From: Datnioides undecimradiatus | Lineage: Eukaryota; Chordata; Actinopteri; Lobotiformes; Datnioididae | NCBI GenBank assembly: GCA_008933995.1 | Contig: WARS01000011.1 | Location: forward strand, 10,321,516-10,385,515 | Length of the DNA: 64,000 bases | Direction of reading: 5' to 3' | Shown: in pieces, positions 41,719 through 52,472 of the stretch | Numbering within the stretch: the first letter of the stretch is position 1 | Layout: every line of letters begins with the position of its first letter | Notes under the pieces: generated by a model | Databases searched by the model: none | The model's input: only the letters and a program-made list of their open reading frames with translations | What the model was told of the DNA's origin: nothing | Program-made: the position numbers and the translations under genes

Positions 41719-42590
41719 GAGGGCATGGGAGGAGGGGTGCATTGCAAGAGGAAAAGCAGTGACAAAGCTCGGGGACTTGAGTGGGAGTGGCACTATTTTC
41801 GACTCCCTCCCTCCCCGAAATTAAAAGGACGTTCCGCAAAGTTCACACAACTTAGAGGAACAATGCAATTATTAAACTATGCGCCAATTCGGGCTTTTTC
41901 TGCACTGTATGCCCCTGTTATTGCCTCTCAAAGTGGATCCTTGTATATTTATAGTCTGCATATGACTCGAATGACTCGATGAAACGCAGCAGTCAATCAC
42001 CTCCCTCGGTGCAAAATATCGGTATGAATGTCAGAGAAACCACACTTCATATCAGTATTTTTAGTTTTAATAATCCCTTCCGGTGACATAAAGGCATGGG
42101 AAATACAATAAGTCACGGTCACAGCAACAAACATTTGCATCCAATGAAACTGACCTGTATGTGTCCTTAGATGGGCTTTGAGGTGGGATGATTTGCCATA
42201 AACTTTTTCACAACCTGAATAGTGGCATTTGTGCTTTTTCTGAGGTGATTCTTGCTCAGTTCGACCTCGCGATCTTTTGCCTCTTTGTTTGAGCGAAGGA
42301 TCGGAGATGGTAGGTGTGGCAGAGTTTCCATCATCTATGAGGTTCGGCATGCTCTCATCCTTTATTTTTGCCTGCTCGGCAACATTGTTGGGAGTCTGCT
42401 GGTTAAAATCCGCCAGAATCCGCGCCACCACAAAAAGAGAGGAGTTCTCTTTCACCAAAGGCTCTTTAATTTCCTCCCCGTTCTTGGAGGAGGACGGGAT
42501 TTCTGGTTTAATCTCCCTATTCCCTTTAGGAGCGTGAACAATTGCACGACTGGACATTGAAACAAGGCACTCTGCTGCAAAGTGATCCAT
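30507..42590 (-). CDS. klf13: Krüppel-like factor 13, two coding exons, complete
   Basis: It joins as complement(30507-30823, 42155-42590), with a GT-AG intron in phase 1, 250 residues and a stop at 30507-30509. The N-terminus [15 protein letters not shown] matches the KLF9/13 Sin3-interacting repressor motif. [16 protein letters not shown] is another KLF13 block. Three C2H2 fingers follow: [40 protein letters not shown] and [20 protein letters not shown], joined by THTGERPF and THTGEKKF linkers. The end [17 protein letters not shown] is KLF13-specific and separates it from KLF9. KLF13 is a nuclear GC/CACC-box binding factor. Human KLF13 is 288 residues; the fish protein lacks its Ala/Pro-rich inserts. 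Its place between otud7a and trpm1 matches human 15q13.3. Confidence 0.97.
32767..32788 (+). repeat. (CA)n microsatellite
   Basis: About 11 AC units in klf13 intron 1. Confidence 0.93.
37347..37772 (+). repeat. old interspersed repeat (GCTAGCATGCTAA type), forward copy
   Basis: It contains ACATTTCACTCAAAACCACA at 37599-37618 and the typical end TTTAGTCTTGACCAAAGCTG. The first matches the reverse complement of the copy at 19702-20048. It is a degenerate but nearly full-length copy of a family widespread in percomorph fish, inserted in klf13 intron 1. Confidence 0.65.
39859..40400 (+). repeat. two-copy degenerate tandem repeat, unit about 283-291 bp
   Basis: Unit 1 starts at 39859 and unit 2 at 40142, both with GGCTGAAGGGAAGCACACTG. 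Both continue through matching TCCAATCAAAT, ATTATCAGAA, CACAAACCAATC and AGACAAGGGC blocks. A partial third copy lies at 40691-40770 (GGACACAAATCAATCACAAA). The minus strand is open for 248 codons across both units, but has no recognisable domain. Confidence 0.85.
40691..40770 (+). repeat. partial third copy of the 283-bp unit
   Basis: GGACACAAATCAATCACAAAGCCAG matches the centre of unit 2 almost exactly; the flanks decay. It lies about 290 bp beyond the end of unit 2. Confidence 0.7.
41677..41712 (+). repeat. (AG)n microsatellite near klf13 exon 1
   Basis: Eighteen AG units (CT on the klf13 strand), about 440 bp inside intron 1 from the exon 1 donor. Confidence 0.95.
42155..42590 (-). CDS. 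klf13: klf13 coding exon 1
   Basis: It starts at ATG 42588-42590 (ACAAAATGG: A at -3, G at +4) and ends at THT plus the first base of Gly, with donor ACAG|GTCAGT. It holds the repressor motif and finger 1. An in-frame ATG 13 codons upstream (42627-42629) directly follows a TGA and has a poor context, so I prefer the inner start; the longer form stays possible. Confidence 0.93.
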
Positions 42591-43130
42591 TTTGTCTTTG
42601 AAACAGCCCCCTCTGCTTCTTAATGACATTCAAAAAAATAAAATGATGGCGTGTGAAAAAATAAAAGTACTTGTTCCGTGGTTCCCTTTGTGTGGTGGTG
42701 GTAAGAAGAAGAAGGAGGAGGAGGAGGTCGTTCTCATCAGAGAGAACTGACTTTATGATCTTACCCGGCTTTCCAGTATCGTCAACATCCTGCGAGAGAA
42801 ACGCCTCGGACAAAAATGCAGACAAGCCCCCTCGGAGAGCGAAAAAACAACTAGAAACCCAATGTCTTTGTTTAGTGCAACGACGCTGGAAAGAGGACCT
42901 CCAGAAACTTGGATGTGTTAACTCCCATCGCGGCTACAAACACTCTCCAGCATAGTGAGTGTGTCTCCTGAGCGCCTGTTCCTGCTGGTTGTATCCATGC
43001 TGGGGGCGTGTCGACCGGCAGCGCTCGGCAAGCTTCGTCAGAGTAGCCGCTCATTCATTGGGTGCTGCGTGTCCCCAAATGCACCGAACAACACGAGTTA
43101 CTTGGAAGTTTCACCCCAGGTTGCCTGTAT
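42591..43130 (-). promoter_or_regulatory. klf13: klf13 5'UTR and proximal promoter (inferred)
   Basis: The sequence just upstream of the klf13 start has more CpG dinucleotides than its surroundings (for example around 42780-42850 and 43000-43080). No TATA box is obvious. The transcription start cannot be placed from sequence; a GAGGAG/GAAGAAG tract lies at 42706-42726. Confidence 0.5.
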
Positions 43131-43324
43131 GCATTCAGATGATGTATCTCACGGGCGACACAGATAATACACTGCAGAGACCTTTAGGAAGAATACATGC
43201 AAGAATAGGCAGATATTTTAGCAGGTGGGTGGGGGGTGGCTGATTCTGCAGCATCCTGTCCAAGCTTGCATGCATGTACAGTGAGATCTCTTGTTGGAGA
43301 TACACTGGGTAATACTAGATATTA

Positions 43325-43625
43325 GATAACGATTAATGCTACTGATTAGCTATCAGAAAATATCCAAATAAAAAAAATATTTCCCAGAGTCTAATTTGAT
43401 GTCTGCAAATTCATCATGTCCAAACCTTTAAATTATTCAGTTTGCAATAATATGACACAGAGAAAAAACACACCTCACAATGGCGATGCTGAAACCAGAG
43501 AATGTTGATCAATTTTGCTAGAAAAAATCTATCAATATTAATCAGTAATATTAGCTGCAGATTAATTATCTGTGCTCCACTAATCAACCAATTGATGAAC
43601 TTATTAATCATTTCAATTTTGCTAT
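43325..43625 (+). repeat. degenerate fish interspersed repeat (ATTGATTAATC type), copy 2
   Basis: It shares the order CAGAGTCTAATTTGATGTC, TGTCCAAACCTTTAAATTAT and a TTGATC...AATCA end with the repeat at 5872-6190, in the same orientation. It is more diverged. Confidence 0.5.
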
Positions 43626-46309
43626 TAAAGTAAAAAAAAAAAACAATGCTTTCTAAATGTATACGTTGATGGGAAATCCGTGCAGAAGTATTTCAATAGA
43701 CCAATTTCCTCTTTATACGCTGAATGTGCAATATAAGGGTGCTCTTAAAATGGAGAAATGCAGATGCAGAGTCATATAAGCTTTGACATGAGTTATGAGA
43801 TTAGTTTGCCTCTAATTGGCTCTAAGTGGTTAATTGCGAGTTTTTTTTATTGTAGAGGTGTAGTAGATGTTCTTAAATTCTGAGTAATATAATAAATCTT
43901 AACCAGTATTTGTGGTTTCACCATGAATGCACCAGACACTGGTGCCCATTTGCATGAAACTGGTGTCCTTTTTTCACCACTATGATAAGGTGGATCTCAG
44001 TATAAGCTGTTATGTCTTTTTGACCTTTTTTGTTACATATAATCAATTACAAACTAGGAAAAGCTAAATAAAAGCACACACGCCACCAAATAACTGTTTC
44101 TAAGGCAAGTGAGTTGTCCATTCTGCAAAATGGGCTGCAGTTAATCATGGACAGGATGTCCCTGATACTTTGAATATTATTGTGTCACCTTCTTGGAGCG
44201 AACAGCGCACTCTGGGGCCTCTGGCCAACAGGACCGTGCACCAGCAGAGAGCTCAACCGCTTTCAACTGTCACATTGTTGGCTTATCCTGGTGAGATTCC
44301 ACACAGGCGAAATAATTCCTCTACACAGCCTCTCAAAGGCTTTTAATGACATTCTTGTCAAAGAGGGGATGGTGGTGTAAAGATGACTTATCTTAATAAC
44401 TCAGACACTTGTTAGTTTAATCCACTTTCTACTGTATTTCAGTCTTCATAGTGCAGTTTTGTTCTGTAAAGCACAATTATTTTGAACGCATAATTGTATA
44501 ACCTTAAGGCAGAAATAGAGAAGTTATACAGATATTTTTGCTGCAGCCTCTTCTGACAGATGAAATGTATTCAGCAGTTGATGTACTTTGTGCTTGTGAC
44601 CCATTTTCAGCTGAAATATTCTCAATGTAACATCAACAGCAAGCACATGTTTTTTTGAAGATGGTTGCTTCCTGTCAGCCAACTTGCAGTTTACCTCGCA
44701 ACCCACCTCAGAGCGACACTGTGGCCTCTGCCAATTGAAATCCAGCCAGCTACCACAAGCAATGTCTTCTTCAATTCAATCTCCAGGAAGAGACAAGTGA
44801 CACCACTGAGGAAAGGAAAGAGTCAAAGTTGTGTGATAAGAAGGTTTTGTCATTATTAGACAATCATTTATTTCATGGTGATCAAGGAGGCAGTATAAGC
44901 ATATTTCCAGACACCTGGAATCAAATACACAAAAAATCAACTTTTCATCGGTTTTTAAGTACAGAGGCCAAACTGGTGTGGAAAACAACATGTAACCAGC
45001 TGCAAAGTCCTGACAGAAAACATACCAGCTGATGATATTGATTAGTAGCAAGGTCATGCTTGAATGCTCCCGTTGGCCCAATGTACCCAACTTAACCTCA
45101 CTGTTCGAATCAAACAAGTTTTCACGATGCATTTTTCTCATATTAGGAAAATAAGAAAATGTAACTTTTCACATTTTGTTCTCTGTGATTTCTATTACAG
45201 CTGCATCTGTTATTTATTCACGTCAGAGCCCCAATTAGCAGTTTATTTAGGCAAATCAGTTAAGAATAAGAATCATCTTGCACTCTGCTGATACAGGATG
45301 AGACCTGCTTTCCTGCAGCAGTCTAAGCACTCCTGTGAGAATGAATGCACACTTTCAGCACTGTGCACAAAAGCCCACACTAGAAAGTTCCCAGTGTTCA
45401 CTGTGAGCAAGGCGATGTGGCATTCAGAAGGCCATCTGGCTGTATTATTTTACATATTCTTTCACCACAAAAAAAAACCCCCAACGTGGTGTTCTTGTGT
45501 TTCATGTGGTGCTTTGGCGATCTTTTCTAACGAGAGCACGACAAGAGGCCATAGTTCCTCTTTCACAGGGTTATTTCCCAGAGATGTGTAGAAACTGCAA
45601 GTGTTTATCAACCCCCACTGGGTGTCAAGCACAAGAAGGCCAAAAGAGACAGTGAGGAAATCAGCTGCAGCTTATACAACTGAACCTCTCCAAAGGTAAT
45701 AAGCAGCTGTAGAAGTGATCATTTACAAAAATCTCTCTCAGAGGGAAACTCTCTCTCTCTTTCTCTCCCCCCTCTATCTGTGTAGCTGTAGCAATGTGAT
45801 GATTCAAGAGACCTTTTGTACGTTCACAAATCCCAGCACCAACCCCCAATGAGCAATGTCCAAACAGCACACTGTCTGGCACTGACCTAAAGTTCTCAGG
45901 CAGGAACAGCAGTTTGATTGGCCTCTTCACTTCTGTTTGTAATAGGAGAGATCCTCTTTAAGCACAGGACAGCCTGACCACTAGGCATATAACAATCAGG
46001 CTGGGCTGTTGTGTCAAGGCCAGGCTCTCAAGGCAGAGAGAAAACACAAAGAACTATAAAAGCACATGAAACACCGCAAGTGGGTTTAGCCTGTTGGCTA
46101 AGTTTTCTCTTCCCGCAGCAGGCAGTGATGTTCAGTGGAGTGTGCTGACCTCTGGCTTATGACCTGGGTTTCATCCCCACATTTGGGTTAAACATTGAGT
46201 CAGACACCAACTGTAGTCAGAGAAGTGTACTCTCATTTTTGAAAGTGTTACCAATGAATACATCCGTGACTAGACCTCCTTTCTCAGGTCAGTGAGGCTC
46301 CACTTAATC

Positions 46310-46385
46310 ATCGTGGCGCTTTGCGCTAAATGCTAACACCAGCATGCTAGCATGCTCACACTGACAATGCTGACATCTTCACCTA
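46310..46385 (+). repeat. fragment of the GCTAGCATGCTAA-type repeat
   Basis: GCTAAATGCTAACACCAGCA and GCATGCTCACACTGACAATG match the end of the same family as 19702-20048 and 37347-37772. Confidence 0.55.
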
Positions 46386-47759
46386 CAGCCACGACACAAC
46401 TGAATGTTAAAGTCTTGTTAGTTTTCACTTATTTTGTTGTAAACTGAATTAAAATGTTGATCCAATGATCTCTAAATGAGAAATGAAGGGATAAAAGGAT
46501 CGTTTGAATGCAACTTTACTCATAACTCCAGATAATTTATTAACTATGAACTTCCTTCTGGGCCCCCTTTAGATTAGTGCTGAGCTTAGGAGTGCACTCC
46601 AACTTGTCAAGCTTCGCTGAAATGACAATAATCAACAACAACCCCTATCAGAACAGAAGAAGTAATAAAGCACCTAAGGGCATTTTAGTGTGGAGCCAGT
46701 CTTTCTGGAAATGTTATGTGTTTCTTCTGTTATTGAATTTAGGAGAATAATACAGACTTTATGGTTTTATGTAAATCAAGAGACACGAATCCAAAGATTA
46801 AAGTTAACACAGGTTCTTTGAGTGTTAAGATCTGCTACAGAATTTAAAATGCTGTAGGGTGGTAGCGTGTGTCTGTCTCCTTTGTTGTTGTTCTGCAAAG
46901 CTTACTCATTCCAAGTCACGCAACAGTTGGGCCTCATGACTAATGATGACAAAACAGGCTTCAATTTCACCTGTACGGAAGCGCAGAGGATTAGTCAGAC
47001 AGAAGACGTTGTGCAGGTAATAAAGAGTAAACATGTTCATGTAAGTCAACAGCAAACACTCATGTTCTGGGTCTCTCTGTAACAATATGGTTCCCACTCT
47101 TTCTCTAGGCTACAGGTGAAATATTGTTCCTTGTTCCCTTGACTGAAGAGTGAAAAGTACAGCAGATCAGGTACAGCAGGAATGAATGCACAAATCACAC
47201 AAGGTCAAATGAGTCAGTCAGGCGGAGCTGAGGTGAGTAAACAAGTCCAAACTACATGTTATTGTAACAAAGTGAGACCTGGCTGCAGTCTAGCAGGATA
47301 TACTTGTTACTGTGTTATTGGCTCCTTATCATCAAAACTCCTCTGTCATAACATTTCCCGTAGACACACAGAGTGCAAACACGAGACTGAACAAAGTGAA
47401 AGCCAAACAATTACTTGATCCCTCTTCCTGTTTCATGGCATTTTAAAAAATGATTCAGTTTGATTCGGTCAGGAGGGTTTGTTAATTATGCTGTGCTGTT
47501 TGATATTTGGTTTCAGCCCAAAAAGAACAATTTGTTCTTCTTTAAGTAAATGATACAATCTCTAACTGAAACATCGTACACCATATGATGCAATAGACAA
47601 CATTCTACCATCCTAGGATTGCTGGTTGTTGACCAATTTATTGTTGAGTTTTGGTGAGTTTGTGGTGAGTGGAGTGGCAGAAAAGGAAGACTTTGAAAAT
47701 CTGTCAAATACATCAATGCCTTTCTTGCTGTGCATTTGAGATTAAGTTCAATACAGTTT

Positions 47760-48190
47760 TTATGTCTGTATGTAATAGCTAGCAGCTAGTTAGCTTAGCT
47801 TAGCATAAAGACTTATAAAGGAGGGAACAGGTACCCGATTGCAGTCTGTAGGTAACAAAACCCATCAAAAATCTACATATTTATATTTGCTTCACCTGTA
47901 CATCAATTGCATAATACAGATTTTACGATGAGTTATGTGTGGGACTAATGTTGGGTGCTTGCCCAAACAAGAGCAAGTCTGCTGGAACATGACTTCCCGT
48001 AACACAACTTGTTGTCACATTTCCAAAGGTTTGACAAATAAGGTAATGTATTAGTAAGTTTCAGAGGGGCTCGTAGGTGGACCTAGCTACCTTTGAACAA
48101 AAGCAGGCTATCTGTATTCCACTACTTTGACTCTTAATGCTAAGCTAACTGGCAAATGAGCATATTTCCACAAATTTTCCTTTAAGTAGC
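47760..48190. mobile_element. palindromic MITE-like element 1
   Basis: Left arm AGTTAGCTTAGCTTAGCAT (47788-47806) and right arm ATGCTAAGCTAACT (48137-48150) are inverted repeats. Further inward GTCTGTAGGTAAC faces CTCGTAGGTGGAC and CTACCTTTGAAC. The right end, TTTCCTTTAAG, matches the family terminus seen at 23328. It is degenerate, and no transposase is encoded. Confidence 0.65.
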
Positions 48191-48385
48191 CATAGCTAAA
48201 CCTTATATTGTCCTCTGTTGGTATAAACATTTAAATAACTGACATTAGTAAGTGCAGGTGATCATATGCTCAATTCACAGATGTCTTCTAAAAGCCTTGT
48301 GTAAAGAGTTTGCAAAGTCATGGACGTGCAAAGCTGTACAGGCTGGTCAATGTGGTTGCAGTGACCTGCAAAGATATGTGTAGTC

Positions 48386-49096
48386 AAAGGAACAGTTTGG
48401 GTATTTTGAAGTGTGGTTGTATGAGGTAGTTATCTGTAGATCTGGAGCCAGTGTATATATCTACCATTGTGGCAGCAGAAGTATCGGTGTAGAAAGCTAA
48501 TGTACTGCTGTGGAGAGGGTCAGCTGCAACATATTTAGCCACTTAAATGAAGGCTAATCTAGACAAAATCAATATCAATTTAATTGAATGCTATATAGAA
48601 AGCTATCTAGAATATTTTCAGTGCTTTACCTTGTTGCCAGACAGCTCTTTTCCACAGGAAACCAAAGCTGTTATATCCATCAATGTATTCCTCACACCCA
48701 CCAGACTCCGTTGTCACTCTACCTTGCAGAACTTCAGTGTTTTAAAGAGTTAGTTAGGAATCACTGAAGATGCTCAGTACAATCAATGGAGCAGCAGACC
48801 AGCGAGTCCTGAGTTCTGCAGTTGTCTTGTTCAAAGTAGTCTGGTGGCTTGAAGAGTGTGACATAAAGGTGTCAGTTTATCAGAGGTGAAAAAATTCCAG
48901 AAAACATCATACACTTCTGCCTTTTTAGACTGAGAACTGTTTTGTTGCTGACCCCATACACATCAATGCGTTGCTTTTGCTTCCTACACCAGCACTCCTG
49001 CTGCTTCTCCAAATTGGGGGGCATGCTGACCTCAATCTTCTGCAGGTAATATACTGACTAGTAAGTACATCATACAACCCCCAAACCGTCCCTTTA
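48386..49096. mobile_element. palindromic MITE-like element 2
   Basis: The left end AAAGGAACAGTTTGGGTATT with GGTTGTATGA is the inverted counterpart of the right end TCATACAACCCCCAAACCGT with CCCTTTAA, giving terminal inverted repeats of roughly 30-40 bases around 711 bp. Inside, the arms also echo each other (GTACTGCTGTGGAG). No transposase gene is present, so it would be non-autonomous. Confidence 0.7.
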
Positions 49097-50447
49097 AGAT
49101 TCCATGCAGAACCCAGAAAGAGTCCAGGACAGTTTGTTCACACAGTATCATTCAGGTGGCCCTCTTCAACCACTGCTGGTAAGTTGAGACTGGCATGAAG
49201 ATGGGGAGGCATTATCAAGTCTGATGGCATAAAAAAGTACTCAAAGGTGCTCCATGAGGCACCTTGCAGGAAGGGGGTGGTGGTTGAAAAGGGTAGCTAC
49301 ATCAGTTCACAGAAGGGTGGGAGGTGTTGTTTAAAATGGAATTCAATTTGGTTGTCATTCCTCCCTCTGCCTGTGCCTCCAGGCTGTCCATGTTCAGCCA
49401 CACAACAGAGGCAGCCTTTTTCACCAGTATGTTAATCCTGCCTGCCTCCCCCGCCTTGGTGCTGCCTCCCCGGCACACCACCACAGAACACAGTGCTACC
49501 CAACACTCATTGATAGAACATGTTGGACTGTCTCTTGCATAATTTGAAAAAATAACTGCCTCCTCAAAACAACTACTCTGCTCGATGACGTGAACTTGAC
49601 GACTGTCATGCATGTAAAGTTGAGTTCATAATCACAAGCTAAAATTGACGTCACTCTCTTGACCCTAGGCTGACGTTGAGCTGTGACTGTGTACTGCCCT
49701 CATTGTTCCTTTACATCACAGCATGGTGGCTTTGTCCGCTGTACACAATACAACTCAAAAGAGCAAAGTGAAGCGGACATAGTTTTGTTTTCGCACCCAT
49801 TTACTGGTCAGTAGTGGCCCCATTCATGATGCATTGATCAATGCAGTGGCCGGGGAGGGATGTGCCTCGCAGCCACTGGTGAAGGGACTATGAAATACAC
49901 TATTCAGCTGGGTGGTGAGTCCGCAGGCACTGCATTAACTTGCCATGCTGATGCTAAAGAGCTGAGGGTCTCTTTTCCAAGGCCATTCAACAGAAGCACT
50001 TAAATGGCAGGTCATCCACAAGGAATAAACCTGCAGCATGCTTGAGTCTATGCAAGACTGTACAGAGTAACAATACACTGAGATTACACTGAGAACATGT
50101 GATATGTGTATTAACTTGATGTTAAAAAAACAACAATGGTGCTGCAACTTAATATTATTTTCTTTCATCAATATAATCACCATATAATTGCCCATAGCTA
50201 ATAATCTCAAATTGCTTTTTTGTCTGTTGAAACTGGGGCCAGAGAGAGGGCCTACATCATTTTTTTCTGCTTGAAAAACACAACAAATCAGCCATAGTTG
50301 CCAGGTAATTTTCCACTGATGTATTCATTGATCAAAATATGAATAGTTATGGCTCCATAAAACATGCCTTTGACATGTCTAATAAAGTGGTTTATGCTGA
50401 CATCAATGCAAATCCATTGAATGCACATTGACAGTCTGACCTCCTTG

Positions 50448-50487
<40 letters not shown>
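50448..50487 (+). repeat. (AGAT)10 microsatellite
   Basis: Ten near-perfect AGAT/GATA units. Confidence 0.95.
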
Positions 50488-50740
50488 TCAAAGCAAAAAT
50501 CCTGCCTGGTCTTATAGGTCTTCTGGGAAAATGGTTTACTGTGAGTCTGCCCGTACTTAAACCCAGACTACCAATTAAACCACATAAATAAACATGCGAC
50601 TTCTGTGTCTGATCTTCCGTCATTGCGTCTTTGAAAGTTCGCTTTTTTTCCTGACGTATGCATTTCCTACTGTCTGGGTCACATCCCATCTTTTCTTTAA
50701 CTTCCCTAGATCTCTGCTTTGTTTGCATTAACAAACTTGC

Positions 50741-51260
50741 TGTGCGCGCCGAAGAGGCATCGTGGATCGGCCTGTAATTTGGGCACAACGGGTCGTATAT
50801 ACTGGCCATTTAAATTCACTGTGGTTCGGGGGGAGTTCAAAGGGAAAAGAAATAGCGAGGTTGGATTTCAAAACATACGATTTCCAGAGAGGTACTGTTA
50901 CATCACATGACTGTTTTCACCGCCTCGACTAGAGTGCGCTCTAAAGTCACTGGGTTCAAGAGTGGGCGAGGCTCCACGCAGACTAAAGCGGTGCATGCAT
51001 GAACCGAGCTGACCGCGGGGATGCGCCCGGTCCGAGCGCTGGAATGAGGTGAAATGTGAGAAGTTGCTGCGTCTCCCTTAAAACTTCTCGGCGTGCGTCG
51101 TTTTCGTCGCGCTCGCCGTAACGTCTACAAGGGACGCAAGTTGTTTATCCTCGAATGACCCCAATGCTGAAGCGAGAACATCCCGTTCCTGAGATATTAA
51201 TAGCTCCCCTTGCGTCACCAAACTGTGGCGGACCGCTTTGCTAGACACGCAACGGAGCCA
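50741..51260. promoter_or_regulatory. CpG-rich block, candidate promoter
   Basis: About 40 CpG dinucleotides occur in 520 bp, densest at 51000-51120 (GACCGCGGGGATGCGCCCGG and CGTCGCGCTCGCCGTAACG). Flanking DNA is CpG-poor. No gene start is recognisable. It may drive a trpm1 5'UTR, a non-coding RNA, or an upstream klf13 transcript. Confidence 0.5.
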
Positions 51261-51738
51261 CAAACTGTGCCAGCAACACATTTTCCTCCAAAGCAAACAT
51301 GGTTACAAAACAGGTAGTCATCACTCTCCACCAGCTGTCTGCGGGTGTTACAGCCAATGTGATTACCACTTGTAAGTGTTACACACGTTGTTATTAAGGT
51401 GGCGAGAGCTGAGACTCGATGACAATAACTCAGGCAGCCCAGTGCACATTCAGGGAGTTTGGTGTCAAACTAAAGGGCGATTTATTTGAGTTTATCCATA
51501 AACACAATATGAGTCCATTTCTCACAAAACAAATAGTGCACCGAAGATATCTCCGATGCAGTTCTGCAGCCCAAGCCCAACAATCCGACACGGTTTTGTG
51601 CCAGGAGGCGAGCCAGTGTTGGTTGATGAGCTGAAAGCATAGCCTACAATGCACAATAAGCCATATGTTAACTCAGTCCTCTCCCCCAATCCTGGAGCCA
51701 AGTGAGGCTGGATCTACAGAGCCTGGCCTGCATAGCTC

Positions 51739-51757
51739 CAGAGAGAGAGAGAGAGAG
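51739..51757 (+). repeat. (GA)n short microsatellite
   Basis: A short GA run, followed by a GGGAGG purine-rich tract. Confidence 0.85.
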
Positions 51758-52339
51758 CGAGGGAGGGAGGGGAGAGAGGTGGGAGGAGAGTTTCTGTTGC
51801 TATGTTCTCTGGGAGTCTCCTGTCTGGAGGATCTATGGGCAGGCTTGATTTTGAGGGCTGACATGGCAATGTTGTATGTAGGTCAGCAAAAGTAAAACAA
51901 CACCCATTGCCTCAAAAAGCGCACTGGAGGAAAAAAGAGTTTTCACGCCCTGCCTATACCATACTGTAAATCTTTATATGTTACTGGCACACAAGAAAAA
52001 AACCTGACTGACAGACACAGTCTGAGCACCGAGTCATTTGGGTGGTGCTCGTGTTAAGCTCGATCATTTTCTTATTTCGTTCTTTCCATACTGTGACTGC
52101 ATGCCTCCGCTGCACCTGCATCCACAAACTCAGGGGTTGAGGCATTCACCTCTGTATGATCCATGTTTTTAGATTTCAAACAAATCATCCTGTTAAGTCA
52201 CTGAACTTTTGTAAATGTGTGACGTAGCAGTGTTGCAGAAGCTCATGTATCATGACAAAAACTAAAGTTAGAGCTTTAGACATTATTATACATCATATGT
52301 TCCTAATCTAAGGACTCAGATGTTGTTTTGTTTACACAG

Positions 52340-52472
52340 AAAGATCAGAGAAGTCATCCTTGGACACTTTGGAAAAGGACAGGCACAAAGGATGAACCAC
52401 CAGTCTGTCATTGCGATCGCAGGCCTTCTAACAGGAAGCTGTTTGGACACAAAGGCATAAACTGAAATCGAG
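52340..52472 (+). ncRNA. exon-like segment, possible non-coding or 5'UTR exon
   Basis: This is a 133-bp segment preceded by GTTGTTTTGTTTACACAG and followed by GAG|GTAAGATGG, both good splice sites. It has no long open frame. A GTAAGT donor at 51372-51377 lies downstream of the CpG-rich block, so the two could be joined. It could be an untranslated exon of trpm1 or a lncRNA; expression data are needed to decide. Confidence 0.25.

Larger units (their letters stand above)
30824..42154 (-). other. klf13: klf13 intron 1 (11.3 kb)
   Basis: A single large intron at the position conserved in KLF9/13 genes, between fingers 1 and 2. It contains a CA repeat (32767-32788), an old interspersed repeat (37347-37772), a tandem repeat (39859-40400), a CG-richer block near 41040-41190 and a GA repeat (41677-41712) close to exon 1. 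I see no exon inside. Confidence 0.85.
43131..50740. other. intergenic region upstream of klf13
   Basis: No coding exon recognised. It holds four interspersed or palindromic repeats (listed separately) and a GATA microsatellite at its right end. Confidence 0.6.

Noticed and set aside
41509..41982. A 157-codon plus-strand frame through the GA repeat
   Set aside because: Arg-Glu repeats from a microsatellite; no conservation evidence.
41997..42156. Continuation of klf13 exon 1 past THTG (reading QFHWMQMF)
   Set aside because: It reads through the GT donor into the intron. The finger linker THTGERPF is completed by exon 2.
50288..50809. A 173-codon minus-strand frame with an Ile-Tyr-Leu-Ser repeat
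   Set aside because: It runs through the GATA microsatellite, has no homology, and is probably chance.
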